Source of the DNA: Pegoplata infirma
Lineage: Eukaryota > Arthropoda > Insecta > Diptera > Anthomyiidae
Direction of reading: 5' to 3'
Length of the DNA stretch: 64,000 nt
Assembly (NCBI GenBank): GCA_963921195.1
Contig: OY992537.1
Location: 78,580,426-78,644,425 of the forward strand
In this document: in pieces, positions 44,520-56,765 of the stretch
Layout of the letters: every line of letters starts with the position of its first letter
Numbering within the stretch: position 1 is the first letter of the stretch
Translations under genes and position numbers: made by a program
The notes under the pieces: generated by a model
The model's input: the letters and a program-made list of their open reading frames with translations, nothing else
Database searches by the model: none
What the model was told of the DNA's origin: nothing

Positions 44520-46735
44520 ACTTTTTTCTTATAAAAATTTTTCTCAGAATCCGAGTCTTAGAATATGAGACTTTTTCTATATTGAAAAGGTCTCAGAATC
44601 GGAGACTTTCTCTATATGAAAAATGTCTCAGAATCTGAGACTTTTTCTATAAGAAAAACGTCTCAGAATCTTATTGTCTGTACTTGAAAAAGGGCTCAAA
44701 ATCCTCGACTTTTTCTATGTGAAAAAGGTCTATTAGAATTTTTCAATATAAAAAGGTATATGAGACTTTTTCTATATGAAAAAGGTCTCTGAGACTTTTT
44801 CTATATGAAAATGGTCTCTGAGACTTTTTCTATATGAAAACTTTTTCTATTATTATTTTCAATATGAAGAAGGTCTCAGAATCTGATTGTGAGGCATTTT
44901 CTACATGAACATCAGCGACTTTTTCTATGTGAAAAAGGTCTATGAGAATTTTTCAATATGAAAAAGTCTCTGAGACTTTTTCTTTTGAAAAAGGTCTCTG
45001 AGACTTTTTCTATATAAAAAGGGCCTCTGAGACTTTTTCTATATGAAAAATGGTCTCTGAGACTTTTTCTGTATGAAAAAGGTCTCAAAATCTGATTGTT
45101 AGGCATTTTCTACATGAAAAAGTTCTTAACATCAGCGACTTTTTCTATGTGAAAAAGGTCTATGAGAATTTTTCAATATGAAAAAGTCTGTGAGACATTT
45201 TGTTTATGAAAAAGGTCTCTGAGACTTTCTCTATATGAAAAATGTCTCTGAGACTTTTTCTATATGAAAAAGTTCCCTGAGACTTTTTCTAAATAAAAAA
45301 GGCTTCTGAGACTTTTTCTATATGAAAAAGGTTTCTAAATTTTTTTGCATATGAAAAATGTCTCCGAGACTTTTTCTATACGAAAAAAGTTTCTGAGACT
45401 CTTTCAAAATAAAAAGGGTCTCTGAGACTTTTTCTATATAAAAAAGGTCTCTGAGACTTTTTCTATATAAAAAAGGTCTCTGAGACTTTTTCTATACGAA
45501 AACGTCTCAGAATCTAAGACTTTTCTATAAGAACAAATTCTCAGAATCAGAGACTTTTTCTATGTGAAAAGGGTCTTAGAATCTGAGACTTTTTCTATAT
45601 GAAAATGGTAGCAGAATTGAGACTTTTTATACATGAAAAGGTCTCAGAATCTAAGACTTTTTCTATATTAAAAAGGTCTCAGAATCTAAGACTATTCTAT
45701 ATGAAAAAGGAAGGTCTCAGAATTTGAGACTTTTTTCTATTTGAAAAGGGTCTCAGAATCTGAGACTCATAATATGACACTTTTTTTATATGAAAAGGGT
45801 CTAAAGTTTTTCTATATGATAAAAGTGAATCTGAGACTTTTTCTATATGAAAGAGGTTTCAGAATCTGAGTTTCTACTATATAAAACAGGTCTCCGAATC
45901 TGAAACTTTTACTATATAAAAAAGCTCTGAGAATGTGAGTCTTTTTCTATATGAACAAGTAAGAAAGTTACAGTCGGTCAAGACCGACCATATGATACCC
46001 TACACCAGAAATGGGTCCCAAGGCCAAATGGAAAATGGGTCCCAAAGCCAAACATGGACCGATTGGATCTGTCTTTTGTTAGATCTTTATTTAGTGTAGA
46101 AAACATACACAGATCAAATTTTAGTGGAATTGTTTTATTTTTTTGGCAATAGACCGATTTAACTGAATATCGGTTGAAATTTTTATATTGGGGACTAAGT
46201 CCAAAAATGATACAATTATATTCCGATTTGATTAGGTTACTGAAGTAAAGATTCTTGCATACAAAATTTGATTACCTGCTAAATTTCAAAGCGATATCTA
46301 TTATAATACGGTTATTAGAGTCATTTAAGCCGAATTCAATGGGGGCGTTTGTATGGGGGATGGGTCTTAACATGGACTGATTTTCTCCAATTTCAATAGG
46401 ATTCGTCCTTGGGCCAAAAGATGCTAAATTTTCAAAAGTCAATTGATTGAAAATCGCGCCTGTATCGTGCTTAAACCGATAGATGGACAGACGGACGGAC
46501 GGACATCGCTAAATCGACTCAAAAAGTAATTCTGAGTCGATCGGTATGCTTGAAGGTAGGTCTAGGACTAATATTTCGGGAAGTTACAAACATCAGCACT
46601 GACTCATTATACCCTGTACTACAGAGTGGTGTGGTGTATAAAAAGTTCTCCGAATTTAAATCTTTTTCTATACGAAAAATGTCTCAGAATAGGGAATTTT
46701 GAGAGTGTGAGACTTTTTTATTCGAAAAGGCACTT
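44520..46735 (+). repeat. Satellite block with a shortened 29-bp monomer
   Basis: Forward orientation. From about 44755 to 45500 most units are 29 bp: GGTCTCTGAGAC followed by TTTTTCTATATGAAAAA. Compared with the 35-bp form, six bases are missing from the palindrome (TCTCAGAATCTGAGA becomes TCTCTGAGA). 35-bp-type units return at 45500-45950 and 46650-46735. A mini-me element interrupts at 45954-46640. Confidence 0.85.
45954..46640 (+). mobile_element. Mini-me/Helentron-like element, family A, copy 2
   Basis: Starts AACAAGTAAGAAAGTTACAG and CCGACCATATGATACCCTAC. The (GACG)n run with GGACATCGCTAAATCGACTC is at 46485-46525, and the end is CAGAGTGGTGTGGTGTATAA. It is uninterrupted and about 690 bp, so it is the best guide to the family's full length here. 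Inserted in satellite. Confidence 0.7.
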
Positions 46736-46769
46736 TGAGTAGGCAATTTTTTAATGAAATTGGGGCATA

Positions 46770-46990
46770 ATCTAACTCCCAAGTTTTATTTCACTAAAAA
46801 AAAAACCTTGTCAAATTCCCATTTTACCAATATTTGACAGTTTTTCTTGTTTTTGAATAAATAATTTTCGATCGAAATTTAAATTTTTTTTTGTAGTTTT
46901 ACAGTTTTCCTTGTAATTTTACAAATTTCCAGATTTTTTACAAAAAAAATCTAGTAAAATTTACGAGAATTTCTTGTAAGTTTTATTTTG
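46770..46990. mobile_element. Fragment of the TTGTAAATTTACAA repeat family
   Basis: AATTCCCATTTTACCAATAT and TTTACGAGAATTTCTTGTAA match 59065-59255. Confidence 0.6.
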
Positions 46991-47430
46991 CTAAAAATGT
47001 TGAGATTTTCATGCACTAAAAATCTAAAATTTGCGCTTAAAATATGCGCTAAATTCAAAATATGCACTAAAAAACCTAAAATATTTTCACTAAAAAATAA
47101 AATGCGTGCAATTGTTTTTATAGGAAAAACTTCTTTAAAAGCAAAAAGTTACACCTGGTTTAAATGGTAACATTTAAAACTTTATAAAAGCAAGATTTTT
47201 TTTAGAAATTAAGACGATTTAAAAAAAAATATTCTTATTTTCAAAATAAATTTTCCAAATTTATAAAAGTTTTTGAAAAAAAATAAATTTCAATTTGTGT
47301 TTTTAATAATTTATGTCAAAATATGCAAAAATATCCACTTAAAAGATGTAAATATGCACAAAATATGCATTTAAAACCAAAATATGCAAAAATATGCATT
47401 TTCACCAAAATATGCAAAAACAAATCGATG
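46990..47430. repeat. Degenerate AAAATATGCA repeats
   Basis: ATGCACTAAA and AAAATATGCAAAAATATGCA words recur throughout. A 60-codon frame at 46988 is built from them. Confidence 0.6.
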
Positions 47431-48079
47431 CCATTTTAACGCAAATTTCTTTGTTCGGAAAAATAATTGGTCGATATTGTTTTATACTATCGACAAAAAA
47501 GATGCATTTGCATGGAAATCTCATCCCTACTGATAAGCATTTATGGTTTTTATTTAAAATTATTTAGATTATTTAATAAATTTTATGAGGGAAAATGTTT
47601 TAGAATTAATCATTATTAATGAGTTACACAAAATTTTCGATTTTTCTTAGCCTGTTTCATCAGGTTGTAAGTTTTACGTTATACACAAAAAATTTCATAG
47701 ACTTACCTAAGATAAAAATATCCATTGGTGTTTAGTTTTTTTTTTTTGATGGCAACACTGAAAGTAAATAAAAAAGAATTCCTTAAGACATCATTCTTGA
47801 GTTTTGTTTTCTTTATAGTTTTTTTTTGTATGCTTTTCAAAATAAAAAGTTGAGAGTCATCAACTTAAACTCTAGACAATTCTTATTCATTTAATTTTTT
47901 TTTTTAGTTTTTGCCAAGAAAAATTGTCTCTGTTGTTGTTGCTGTAGTTTCTGTTGTTATTTGTAAATAGGATTTAGCTTGGTTAGTTGATTTTTTGAAT
48001 AGTTTACTCTTAGTTTGCCCAAGACTAAACTTGTGAACTTCTTTCATTTGTATGTCTGTATGTATTTACTCTTAATTTT

Positions 48080-48106
48080 TTTTTTTTTCATCATCTTCAG
48101 GTGTGA
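48080..48106 (+). other. Candidate AG|GT junction after a T tract
   Basis: TTTTTTTTTCATCATCTTCAG is followed directly by GTGTGAATGG. The upstream half is a good 3' splice site. The downstream GTGTGA is a weak 5' site. Confidence 0.25.
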
Positions 48107-48420
48107 ATGGCACACAAAAAAAAACACACATATTTTTTCAGTTGTGATTTTTTTTTTTGCCTTCAGTTTTTAAAAATGAAGATGTTTACCGCTTCGACAA
48201 TATTAGTGGTGTTCTTAATGTTGTTGTTGTTGCTGTCGTATTCATCTCCATTGTCGTCATCGTCGTTGTCGACTTCGTCATGCACATGTAATAAAAACAA
48301 CAAATATATCGTAATAGCCAACGCCATCTTGCATATTTATAAGTATGGCATCGAGAATATAAAAACAAATATATATCAGCAGCAGCAACAACAACAGTGA
48401 CCATATTTAAGAAACTTTAG

Positions 48421-48451
48421 CATAAGGTTTGTGTCTTAAGTCTTTCGTTAT
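48421..48451 (+). other. Dispersed CTTAAG motif, copy d
   Basis: CATAAGGTTTGTGTCTTAAG followed by TCTTTCGTTAT. It is the copy closest to the consensus, together with f. Confidence 0.65.
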
Positions 48452-49497
48452 AAGTGAGAATTATTTACGATACGGCGGTTTTCTATGAAAATAAAAACTA
48501 TTTTTATACAAAAAATTATTATTAAATTGAGATGATATTTTAAAATATTTGGTAACAAAAATTGATTGGAAAATTGATGAAAACAATTTTTTTAACACAA
48601 TCTAAGAGAGAGAATTTTTTCTCTTACCTGTTAGTCTTTTGGTCCCATTAGTTCTAAATAGTTCTTATTACCTCGTTGACCATTTCCTAAATTAAATTTT
48701 TCCTTTACTATTCAAATCCCTTAAAACTCATTAAAACAAATTTGCCTTAAATATTTTTAGTCCTTGGGTTTTATATTATTATTTGTATTTTATTACTTTA
48801 TAACATGTTTGTCAATCGTACTTGTCATATACATATTTTAAGTGCGTTAAATCGAAAAAATAATAATTATAATAAAAATTCCTAATTTTTTTTTGTCCAC
48901 ATATCCTGCTGTTTTCATATTACTTCCACTTGTTTCATTCGGTTTTTAACAATTTCAACACAAGACATTTTTTTTTGCTGATATCTTTTTCATGGCGACA
49001 ATGATATACTTTGTTGTCATTTTCAAGTAGCAATTTTATTTTTTTATTTAAGATGATCAGAATTTGCTTGGTTGGCAGTTCTTTGATATTTTTTTTTTTC
49101 GTTTGCGTTTTTGTTTAGCTTCTATAGACAACGATCTTTTAGCAAATATAGCAACATTTTTATATCTTTATTAAGGTTGCTAAAAATAAAACTAAGCAAA
49201 TAAGAGGGCTATATTCGGCGGTGAAAAATCTTATGTGCCCTCTATTAAATACAAGAAGTTTTTATAAGTTTGTTATTCCGTTTGTAACTTATCGAAATAT
49301 TGATTTGGGAGTTCATAAAGTGTAGGTATATAACTTTTTAAGCAAAACAAAAGAGAAAAAAAATTTTTTACAGACAAAAAAGTTTTAATTAATATTATTA
49401 GCTACAAAAAAAAAAAAAAAAAAATTCACTTTTTTCGGAACTTTCTGATTTTATAGTCAAATAACTAACCCAAAGGCATTGCCCTACAGGTCCAATA

Positions 49498-50430
49498 TTT
49501 GTATACCCTACACCACTCTGTGGTACAGGGTACAAGGTAGTTTGTGCTGATGTTTGTAACTATTCCAAATATTGGTCCTAGACCCATCTTCAAGTATACC
49601 GATCGACTCAGGATCAGTTTCTAAGGCGATTTAGCGATGTCGGTCTGCCCGTCTTTGAAACTTAAGCTTGATTTACACGTTAACTACCCTTGACCACCCT
49701 TATCTACTATTTCCTAGTATTGGAGGATAACAATTGTCAAATTCAAATAATTTGTTATACAAAATTATTTAAACCCGGTAAACCGTATCACCAATACTGG
49801 GAAATAGTAGATAAGGGTGGTCAAGGGTAGTTAACGTGTAAACTGTCCTTAAAGGGCAGTTTACACGAAGCCAATTGAAATTGGTAATAATCGGTCTATG
49901 TTTAGACCTAGCCCCATACATGGGTCCGCTTTATTTTGGCGCAAATGACTCTAATAACCGTATTATAATAGGTATCATTTCGAAACTTAACAGATAAACA
50001 TATTTTGTATTCACAAATCATCATTCCAAATTTAAAGGAATCGGACCAGTTCTTCTCGTAGTCCCCATACAAACCACCCTCCCGATATTCACATAAATCT
50101 ATCAAAAATCATGAAAATTGAAAATATTTGATCAAAATTTTGTTCTTTGGCGTTAAATGTGTACTTTGGTAGCCTTATCAATTCTAAATATAGTAGGATC
50201 ATTTTGGGACTTAGACTTATACAAAAATTTCTCGCGATTTTCAGTCAAATCGGTCAATTAATTGGCAACACCAATAAGCCAATTTCACTCAAATTTTGTT
50301 TGTGTGTGTTTTCAACACTTATTAAAGATCTTACGAAAGATAAATCCAATCTTGGGACCCATTTTTCGGAAAACGCTTTTGTAGGGTATCATATGATCGG
50401 CATTGATCGACTATAATTTTCTAGCTTGTT
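49498..50430 (-). mobile_element. Mini-me/Helentron-like element, family A, copy 3
   Basis: Reverse orientation. Starts TATACCCTACACCACTCTGT and ends with GTAGGGTATCATATGATCGG. The core GCGATTTAGCGATGTCGGTC lies at about 49627, with only a short GTCT run. Enlarged by a MITE at 49672-49843. No coding. Confidence 0.65.
49672..49843. mobile_element. 172-bp MITE with TTTACACGTTAAC ends
   Basis: TTTACACGTTAACTACCCTT with GACCACCCTTATCTACTATT is mirrored by AATAGTAGATAAGGGTGGTC with AAGGGTAGTTAACGTGTAAA. GTTTACACG appears again just outside at about 49859, hinting at a longer or double insertion. Confidence 0.8.
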
Positions 50431-50775
50431 CCTCTTGATAACGTCTCAGATCGTGATATATTTTTCCTAAAGAAATAGTTCCAAATTCTGAGAAATTTTT
50501 ATGTCTATAGAAAAAGGTCCAGATTCTGAGAATTTTTTCTATGGAAAAAGTCTCAGATCCTGTAATATTTTTTGCTACAGAAAAAGTCTCAGATTCTGAG
50601 ACATTTTTCCAGTAGAAAAAGTCTCAGGTTCAGAGACATTTTTCATATAGAAAGTCTTAGATTCTAGGACATTTTTCCTATAGAAAAATTTTAGATTCTG
50701 AGAGATTTTTCATAAATAAAAAGTCTAAGATTCTAAGACATTTTTACTATAGAAACAAAGTCTAAGAAGTCATTT
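50431..50775 (-). repeat. Degenerate 35-bp satellite block
   Basis: Reverse-orientation units such as GTCTCAGATTCTGAGACATT and GAAAAAGTCTCAGGTTCAGA. Confidence 0.75.
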
Positions 50776-51044
50776 TTGGTACCAAAATTGTCACGTACCC
50801 AAGATATTTTTTCACAAAAAAATTTCATATTTATTTACGTTTTTCTTTTTTGATTTTTTACTTTGAAATTTTTTTTAGAAAATCTTCGTCTTTTCTTTTT
50901 TCTTCTTTTTTTTTATACCCTTCAACTACAGTATGGGGGTATACTCACTTTGTTATTCCGTGTGTAACGGATCAAAATATCGGTCTAGGACCCCATAAAA
51001 TGTATACACTGTATATATATAGACTGGTTCCATTTAAAATAGCA

Positions 51045-53190
51045 TAGGCAATCAGCCGATGGTGGTTCAATTTATCCAAAAATTAACACATCCATTTTTC
51101 TGATTTTTATTGAATTTCGGTTTTTGTTATTTAGTCGAAATTGTGAATGGTTCGCGCTTTATCGCTGTTCAAAGTTGGTATTTTGCCACAATTTTATGAG
51201 AAATACATAATGTTTAAATGATCGTATCTTTGGAACGCATCATCCGATTATCACGAAATAAAGCGCAAAATAATGGTTATGTCCTGTACTTAAAATACAA
51301 TTTTGAAAAAGGATAGGATGCTTAGCAAAAAGGATATTAAAATTAAAAAAATGTCCTTAATTTGCAAATATCTCAAAATGCGTATCTTTAATTTTCCTTT
51401 ATTTTTTTGCACATATAGCCCAAAATGTAATTAACAACATATGAAAATCCCAAATTGGGGTGATAAGCGGTTTAATTGAAAACGCGGTTTCATGAAACGC
51501 CTTATTGATTTTTGTTAATAACTCTCGTTTACAAATAAAAAACAATTTGTGCGCACTAACCGCGAATAATTTTTTTATATGTATTTTTGATCGCTAAACT
51601 CAAAAATTTCATTAAAACAACATTTCGCGAATACATTTTGTTAAATGATTTTTTTTTAGCGTTTTTTGGAGGTATTTTAACTATTTTGCTTATATCTTAA
51701 GTTCTGTTTATCGGATCTTCTCGCAATAAAAACCAAACTAAAGATAATAGAATTTCCAACAAATCCTACATTCATAATTTTTTCATCAGTTCATAGCTTT
51801 AAGTGCAAATAAATTTTTTAGCGTTATTTGGAGGTATTTTGACTATTTTTCTTATATCTTGAGTTCCGTTCATCTGATCTTTTCGCAATAAGAACCAAAT
51901 TAAAGACAACCAAATTTCCAACAAATCCTTCATTCATTATTTTTATATCAGTTCATAACTTTACGCGCAATAGGCAAACAAGGAAAAACTATTTTTTTAT
52001 TAACAAAGCTCATTTTTTAAAAATTTCAAAAACAGAAATCGTAAAAAATTACCATTTTTTTTGTATTTTATCATGTATATTCATATAATTTGTGATAACT
52101 TCGGAGTAAACCTATAGATTTTCATCAAATCAACTTTATTATATTTCTTAATGTTCAGGCTTTGCAGATAAATAAAAAGACGTAATTAATTGCAAAGATT
52201 TCTATTTCTTAAACTTTTTTTAAATGATTTGTTAATCAAACAACCTATTTTAGTCATATGTTTGCCTATTGAACGGAAAGCTTTGAACTGATGGAAAAAT
52301 GATGAATGCAGGATTTGTTGGAAATTTGATTGTCTTTAATTTGGTTCTTATTTCGGAAGGATCAGATAAACAGAACTCAAGATATAAGAAAAATAGTCAA
52401 AATACCTTCAAATAACGCTAAAAAAATTATTTGCGCGTAAAGCTTTGAACTGATGAGAAAATTATGCATGGAGGATTTGTTGGAAATTTGTTTGTCTTTA
52501 GTTTGGTTTTTATTGCGAGAAGATCAAATAAACAGAACTTAAGATATAAGCAAAATAGTAAAAATACCTCCAAAAAACGCTAAAAAAATAATTAAACAAA
52601 AATGTATTCGCGAAATGTCGTTTTAATGAAATTTTTGAGTTTAGCGATCCAAAATACATACAAAAAAATTATTCGCGGTTAGCGCGCAGAAATTGTTTTT
52701 CATTTGTAAACAAGAATTATTAACAAAAATCAATAAGTCGTTTCATGTAACCACGTTTATAAATAAACCGCTTATCACCCCAATTTTGGATTTGCATATG
52801 TTGTTAAGTACATTTTGGGCTATATGTGCAAAAAAATATAGGAAAATTAAAAATACGCATTTTGAGATATTTGCAAATTAATGACATTTTTTAAAATTCA
52901 ATATCCTTTTTGAAAGCATCCCATCCTTTTTCAAATTTCTGTTTTAAGTACAGGACATAACCATTATTTTGTGCTTTATTTCGTGGCAATCGGATGATGC
53001 GTTCCAAAGATATGATCATTTAAACATTGTGTATTTATCATACAAGTGTTGCAAAATACCAACTTTGAACAGCGATAAAACGCGAACCATTCACAATTTT
53101 TACTTAATAATAAAAACCGAAATTCAACAAAAATCAGAAGAACATATATACCAATTTTTAAGACAATTAAAATAGGTAAGGCCGAAAAAG
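51045..53190. repeat. About 2-kb palindrome (arms near 0.9-1.0 kb)
   Basis: From GGTTCGCGCTTTATCGCTGT (51149) to AACAGCGATAAAACGCGAAC (about 53070-53089) the two halves are close reverse complements over nearly their whole length. Examples are TTGGGGTGATAAGCGGTTTA with its partner near 52770, and CAGTTCATAGCTTTA with its partner near 52440. Each arm also has an internal direct duplication of about 190 bp (AGCGTT-TTTGGAGGTATTTT units at about 51657 and 51820). The centre lies around 52000-52250. Open frames inside are short. It is a foldback-type structure whose transcript would form a long hairpin. Confidence 0.9.
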
Positions 53191-53668
53191 TGTTTTTTTG
53201 TAGTCAAAAATTTTGGAATTCTTCTATATGATCAGTGATCGATTCTAAGACATTCTAGCGATGTCAGTCCGTCCGTCCGTTCGTCTGTGCGTCTGTAGTT
53301 AACACGATGCAGTGCAAAATAAAAGAGCTAGACTCCCGACATTTGCCAAGAATATGTCTTATGTTACTAGGCAAGTTGAGTTCGTAAAGTTCGGACCAGG
53401 GGAAAAAAGTTCCCCCATGAAGAACTAAACCAACCCATGAAAAAAGCACTTTTTTACATGATTTTTTGGGTTTTTGTGTAACAAATGCAACATTTTTATG
53501 CTATAAGAAGTTCAAAGTAATGCATGTTGACCCAGAGAATTAGATCATGTAATTTTTTTTTAAATAATGATAAATTAGTTTTTTTTTTCAGTGCAAAAAG
53601 CATAACAATGAATTTTTAAACACATATTCGAGAGGAAATTTGCCCCCACCCCCAATTACCACTTCCGA

Positions 53669-53689
53669 CCCCCCCCCCCCCCCCCCCCC
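53669..53689 (+). repeat. 21-base C homopolymer
   Basis: An uninterrupted run of 21 C followed by seven A, in very AT-rich DNA, near the right end of a mini-me-like element. The true length may differ because homopolymers are error-prone. Confidence 0.8.
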
Positions 53690-53786
53690 AAAAAAACGAC
53701 CCTGCAATTTTTTTTTTGCATGTGGAGTGTATAAAAGATTTGACACAGCCGAATTTAACAGTCTTACTTGTTTTTCCTCTTTTTTT

Positions 53787-54628
53787 TATACACTCCACTC
53801 TAGTGATAGAGGGTATATATAAGTTTGTCATACCGTGTGTAACACCTCGAAATATTGGTCTAAGACCCCATAAAGTATAAATATTAATGATGCTCGTTCG
53901 ATTCTACGACGATCTAGCGATGTCCGTCCGTCTGTCCGTCCGTCCGTCTGTCCGTCTGTCTGTCTGTTGAAAACACGCTAACTTTTGAACGACTGTACGG
54001 AGGCTCCTGAAGCTTGGCATATGTGTTGGGCATTTACCTGGTCAGGTTGGCATTACAATTCAGCAAAATCGGTGCAGTGGTTCAAAAGTTATGAGCAAAA
54101 GTGTGAATTTCGGCAAGGGTTTTTCACGAATTTACGAGATAAAAAAACACGATAACTTTCTAAAGGCAATTCTGAGGATGCTGAAGCTTGGCATATATAT
54201 TTTCCGTTCCTATTGCCTATTTCGTATTGAATTTCAGTGAAATCGGTCTGGTGGTTCAAAAGTTATTAGCAAAACCGTAAATTTCAGATTAGTTTCACCT
54301 TAAATTCACGTGTTGAAAACCCGTTAAACATGTTTTAAAAACATTATTTAGTCACAAAAATATTTTACAACGCATTTTTGTCACTCAAAAATATTTTTGC
54401 ACTAAAAGAAAAAAAATACACTTGAAAAAAATTTTACACTCAATAAAAAATTTTGCAAATTATTTTTTCAAAAATTAGTTCAAAAAAAAAAGTTTTTTTA
54501 CACAAAATAAAATATTTCTAATCAAAAATGTTATTTTTTCACTTTAGAAAATTTACTATAACTTAAAAAGGGCATTGTGGTGGGTATTCATAGATTCGAC
54601 CAAGTCGAATTTAACTTTTCTACTTGTT
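53787..54628 (+). mobile_element. Mini-me/Helentron-like element, family B, copy 1
   Basis: Starts with the hairpin TATACACTCCACTCTAGTGA and GAGGGTATA. It has ATATTGGTCTAAGACCCCAT, GATCTAGCGATGTCCGTCCG and a (GTCC/GTCT)n run to about 53968. Two internal repeats follow around AACTTTTGAAC/GGTTCAAAAGTTAT (54030-54100 and 54200-54270), and the end is GAATTTAACTTTTCTACTTG. This core plus GTCY layout is that described for mini-me elements. No ORF. Confidence 0.7.
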
Positions 54629-54629
54629 A

Positions 54630-55440
54630 TTTTTGGAGTTTGGTCTGGGGGAAAATTTTTCCTTTTTTCCAGCCTTGTACCCGCACATGCTTAAGATACA
54701 TAATTTTTATTATTTTTGGCATGCTAATTACGAGGTTTGTCAAAAAATTTTCAAAACATGGCTGTTTTTTCAAACGTTTAAGAAATTTTTTGAAAAAATC
54801 ACAAACATTTTTTTCATTAACTATTTTATAGAGCTTGAGAAAAAGTTTCAATAAAACTAAATTTGATCAAAATCAATCAAAGTTAAGAGTCTTCTAGAAA
54901 CTTTCTTAAGACCCAAAACTTTGGTCGAAATTGATCGGATTTTAAGTTAATTTTAATTTAAAATTTGTCTAAAGCTCTATGAAAGGGTTAAGGAAAAAAA
55001 TCTAAATTTTTGTTTTTAAAATTTCTTGACCATATGAAAAACAACAACTAAAAAAAAGGATATATGTATCTAAAACCGTTCGAACGATTTTAAAATTTCA
55101 TTGATATTCGTGATCAGCACACTATAATTAATATAATTTCAAACATCCACAACATTGATCGCCGGCCGCTAAAGGTTAGTTTAATCCGATTGGCTTCAAA
55201 TTTGTACCACATAATTTCTAACTTGCCAGGACCGTGGTAGAAGTTAGAGAAAAAATTACACTCTAATGACCATATTAGAAACCCTTCATTTAAAAAAATG
55301 CTTAAACATTCTGCTCTATTTTAGGTTCTATCCAACGTATTATATATCATAGATCAATTCGACCTTAACATAATACAAACGAATATGGTTCAATTTGGCT
55401 CCAAAGATTAAGTTTCTGAAACTGTTCTTGTTAGTTAATG
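54630..55440. other. Unassigned AT-rich DNA
   Basis: Overlapping short frames on both strands (54577-54854) show no domain. About 54830-55010 contains wording such as TAAGACCCAAAACTTTGGTC. Nothing can be identified. Confidence 0.35.
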
Positions 55441-56760
55441 AGACCGATGTTTGGGTCTTAAGTCTTTTGTTTTTAAAATTAAATATTTTATAACTTCGCA
55501 CTTATTCAAAACATTAATTTGTAAAAGGATGTTAAAAATTGGTTAAACAAGAAACTTTTAAACACCACAAAAAGAAATTCACCTTAAAATAAAAAAAAAT
55601 GCAAACCGGTATAAAGCAAACCCATTAACTCCTGTCTCTAAATTTATACACAAATTATATAATAATTTTATAAATTTATGTGACATGCTACATGCATTAA
55701 GAAACACACTTACTTAATTTTATTGTCTTTTATTTATTTTTGTTTTTAAATCGAACACCATTTTAAACATGTTGAAAATTGTGTTAATTTTTTAACAATT
55801 TTAGTACTCATTGCAGTTATATATTATATTTTATTAATTTAATTAAAAACGTGATTTAAATCTTATAAAGTGAAGATCGTTTTGGTTGTTTAGAAAGTCT
55901 GTAATACGATTTTTTGTGCTATTTTTTTTTTTATTTCCCATCATTCAATTTATTGCTCTAAATCTTTAGGCTAATGTTTTTTCTGTATATTATTTTTTTC
56001 AAGATTTTAATAATCAGTTATATTGACTTCAAAACAAAAAACCATTACAGTAAATGTAGTTTTATAGTTTTGCTAAACAACATAGAAATTGCTTAAAATT
56101 TTCACGCTTTTTATATTATGGTCAAAACAATAAAACGGTCAATTGTAGACAAAAAAAAGATGAAGAAACGAGAAAAAAAATATTAATAAAATGTTGAGTG
56201 GTTTAAAAGCTATGATTTTTATATAGAACACGATAATATCAGGCTTATGACTTTGCTAGACAAGAATTGAAAATGAAAAGCAGCATATAAATAGAAACCC
56301 ACCCACTAAACACGACAATAAATGCCCTATAATATAAGCATTAAAATCTACAGTTAAACCTGGATATACGAGTAAAATTTCTAAAGTGAAAATTTTTAAT
56401 GACAATTGGATTGATATTACTTATATATTCGCAAATCATGCACAGACCATTTGATAACCATTTGATAATTACAACTTTCCGTATCAGAATGGGATGAAAC
56501 CAAAAGTAAATGAAAGCTTACATTTTACATAACAAAACCCTATGGCTTTTTTAGTTCAGTTGGTGATTTTACAGCATTTAAAGTTTTTGCATACTAAATA
56601 TGTCATACTTTAGGGCCTCCTGTTGGTGCCCTTATTGGTCATGTGGGGTACATCGTCCAAACTTAAGCTCAAAACTACGTTAACTATAACCGGTATAGAT
56701 TTCGCTGGAATCGGTACAGTACCTACTTACTGAATAGCCAAATTATTAAAAACAAGTAGA
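55440..56760. other. Unique-looking AT-rich island
   Basis: No recognised repeat or gene apart from CTTAAG motif copy e at its left edge. Confidence 0.4.
55445..55474 (+). other. Dispersed CTTAAG motif, copy e
   Basis: CGATGTTTGGGTCTTAAGTC followed by TTTTGTTTTT. Confidence 0.6.
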
Positions 56761-56765
56761 AGTAT

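Larger units (their letters stand above)
47435..49490. other. Unique-looking island
   Basis: Largely free of recognised repeats. It includes a possible splice-like AG|GT junction at 48100-48101 and CTTAAG motif copy d. A 97-codon plus frame (48107-48400) has a basic start, a Leu/Val-rich segment resembling a signal anchor, a Ser-rich run and a terminal Gln run from CAGCAG/CAACAA repeats. It is probably fortuitous. Confidence 0.4.
50905..53780 (+). mobile_element. Mini-me-like element enlarged by a 2-kb palindrome
   Basis: The left end has TATGGGGGTATACTCAC, TCGGTCTAGGACCCCATAAA and a TATATATATA run (50925-51020). The right part resumes at about 53210 with GATTCTAAGACATTCTAGCG, the GTCCGTCCGTCC repeat and, at 53725-53775, the end GACACAGCCGAATTTAACAG. 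The palindrome at about 51045-53190 splits it near the TA run. Confidence 0.55.

Noticed and set aside
48107..48400. Possible small secreted or membrane protein
   Set aside because: The hydrophobic start and Ser and Gln runs come from GTTGTT, TCGTCG and CAGCAA repeats. There is no homology or gene context to support it.
53640..53831. Proline-rich and glycine-rich peptides
   Set aside because: They arise from the C homopolymer read on the two strands.
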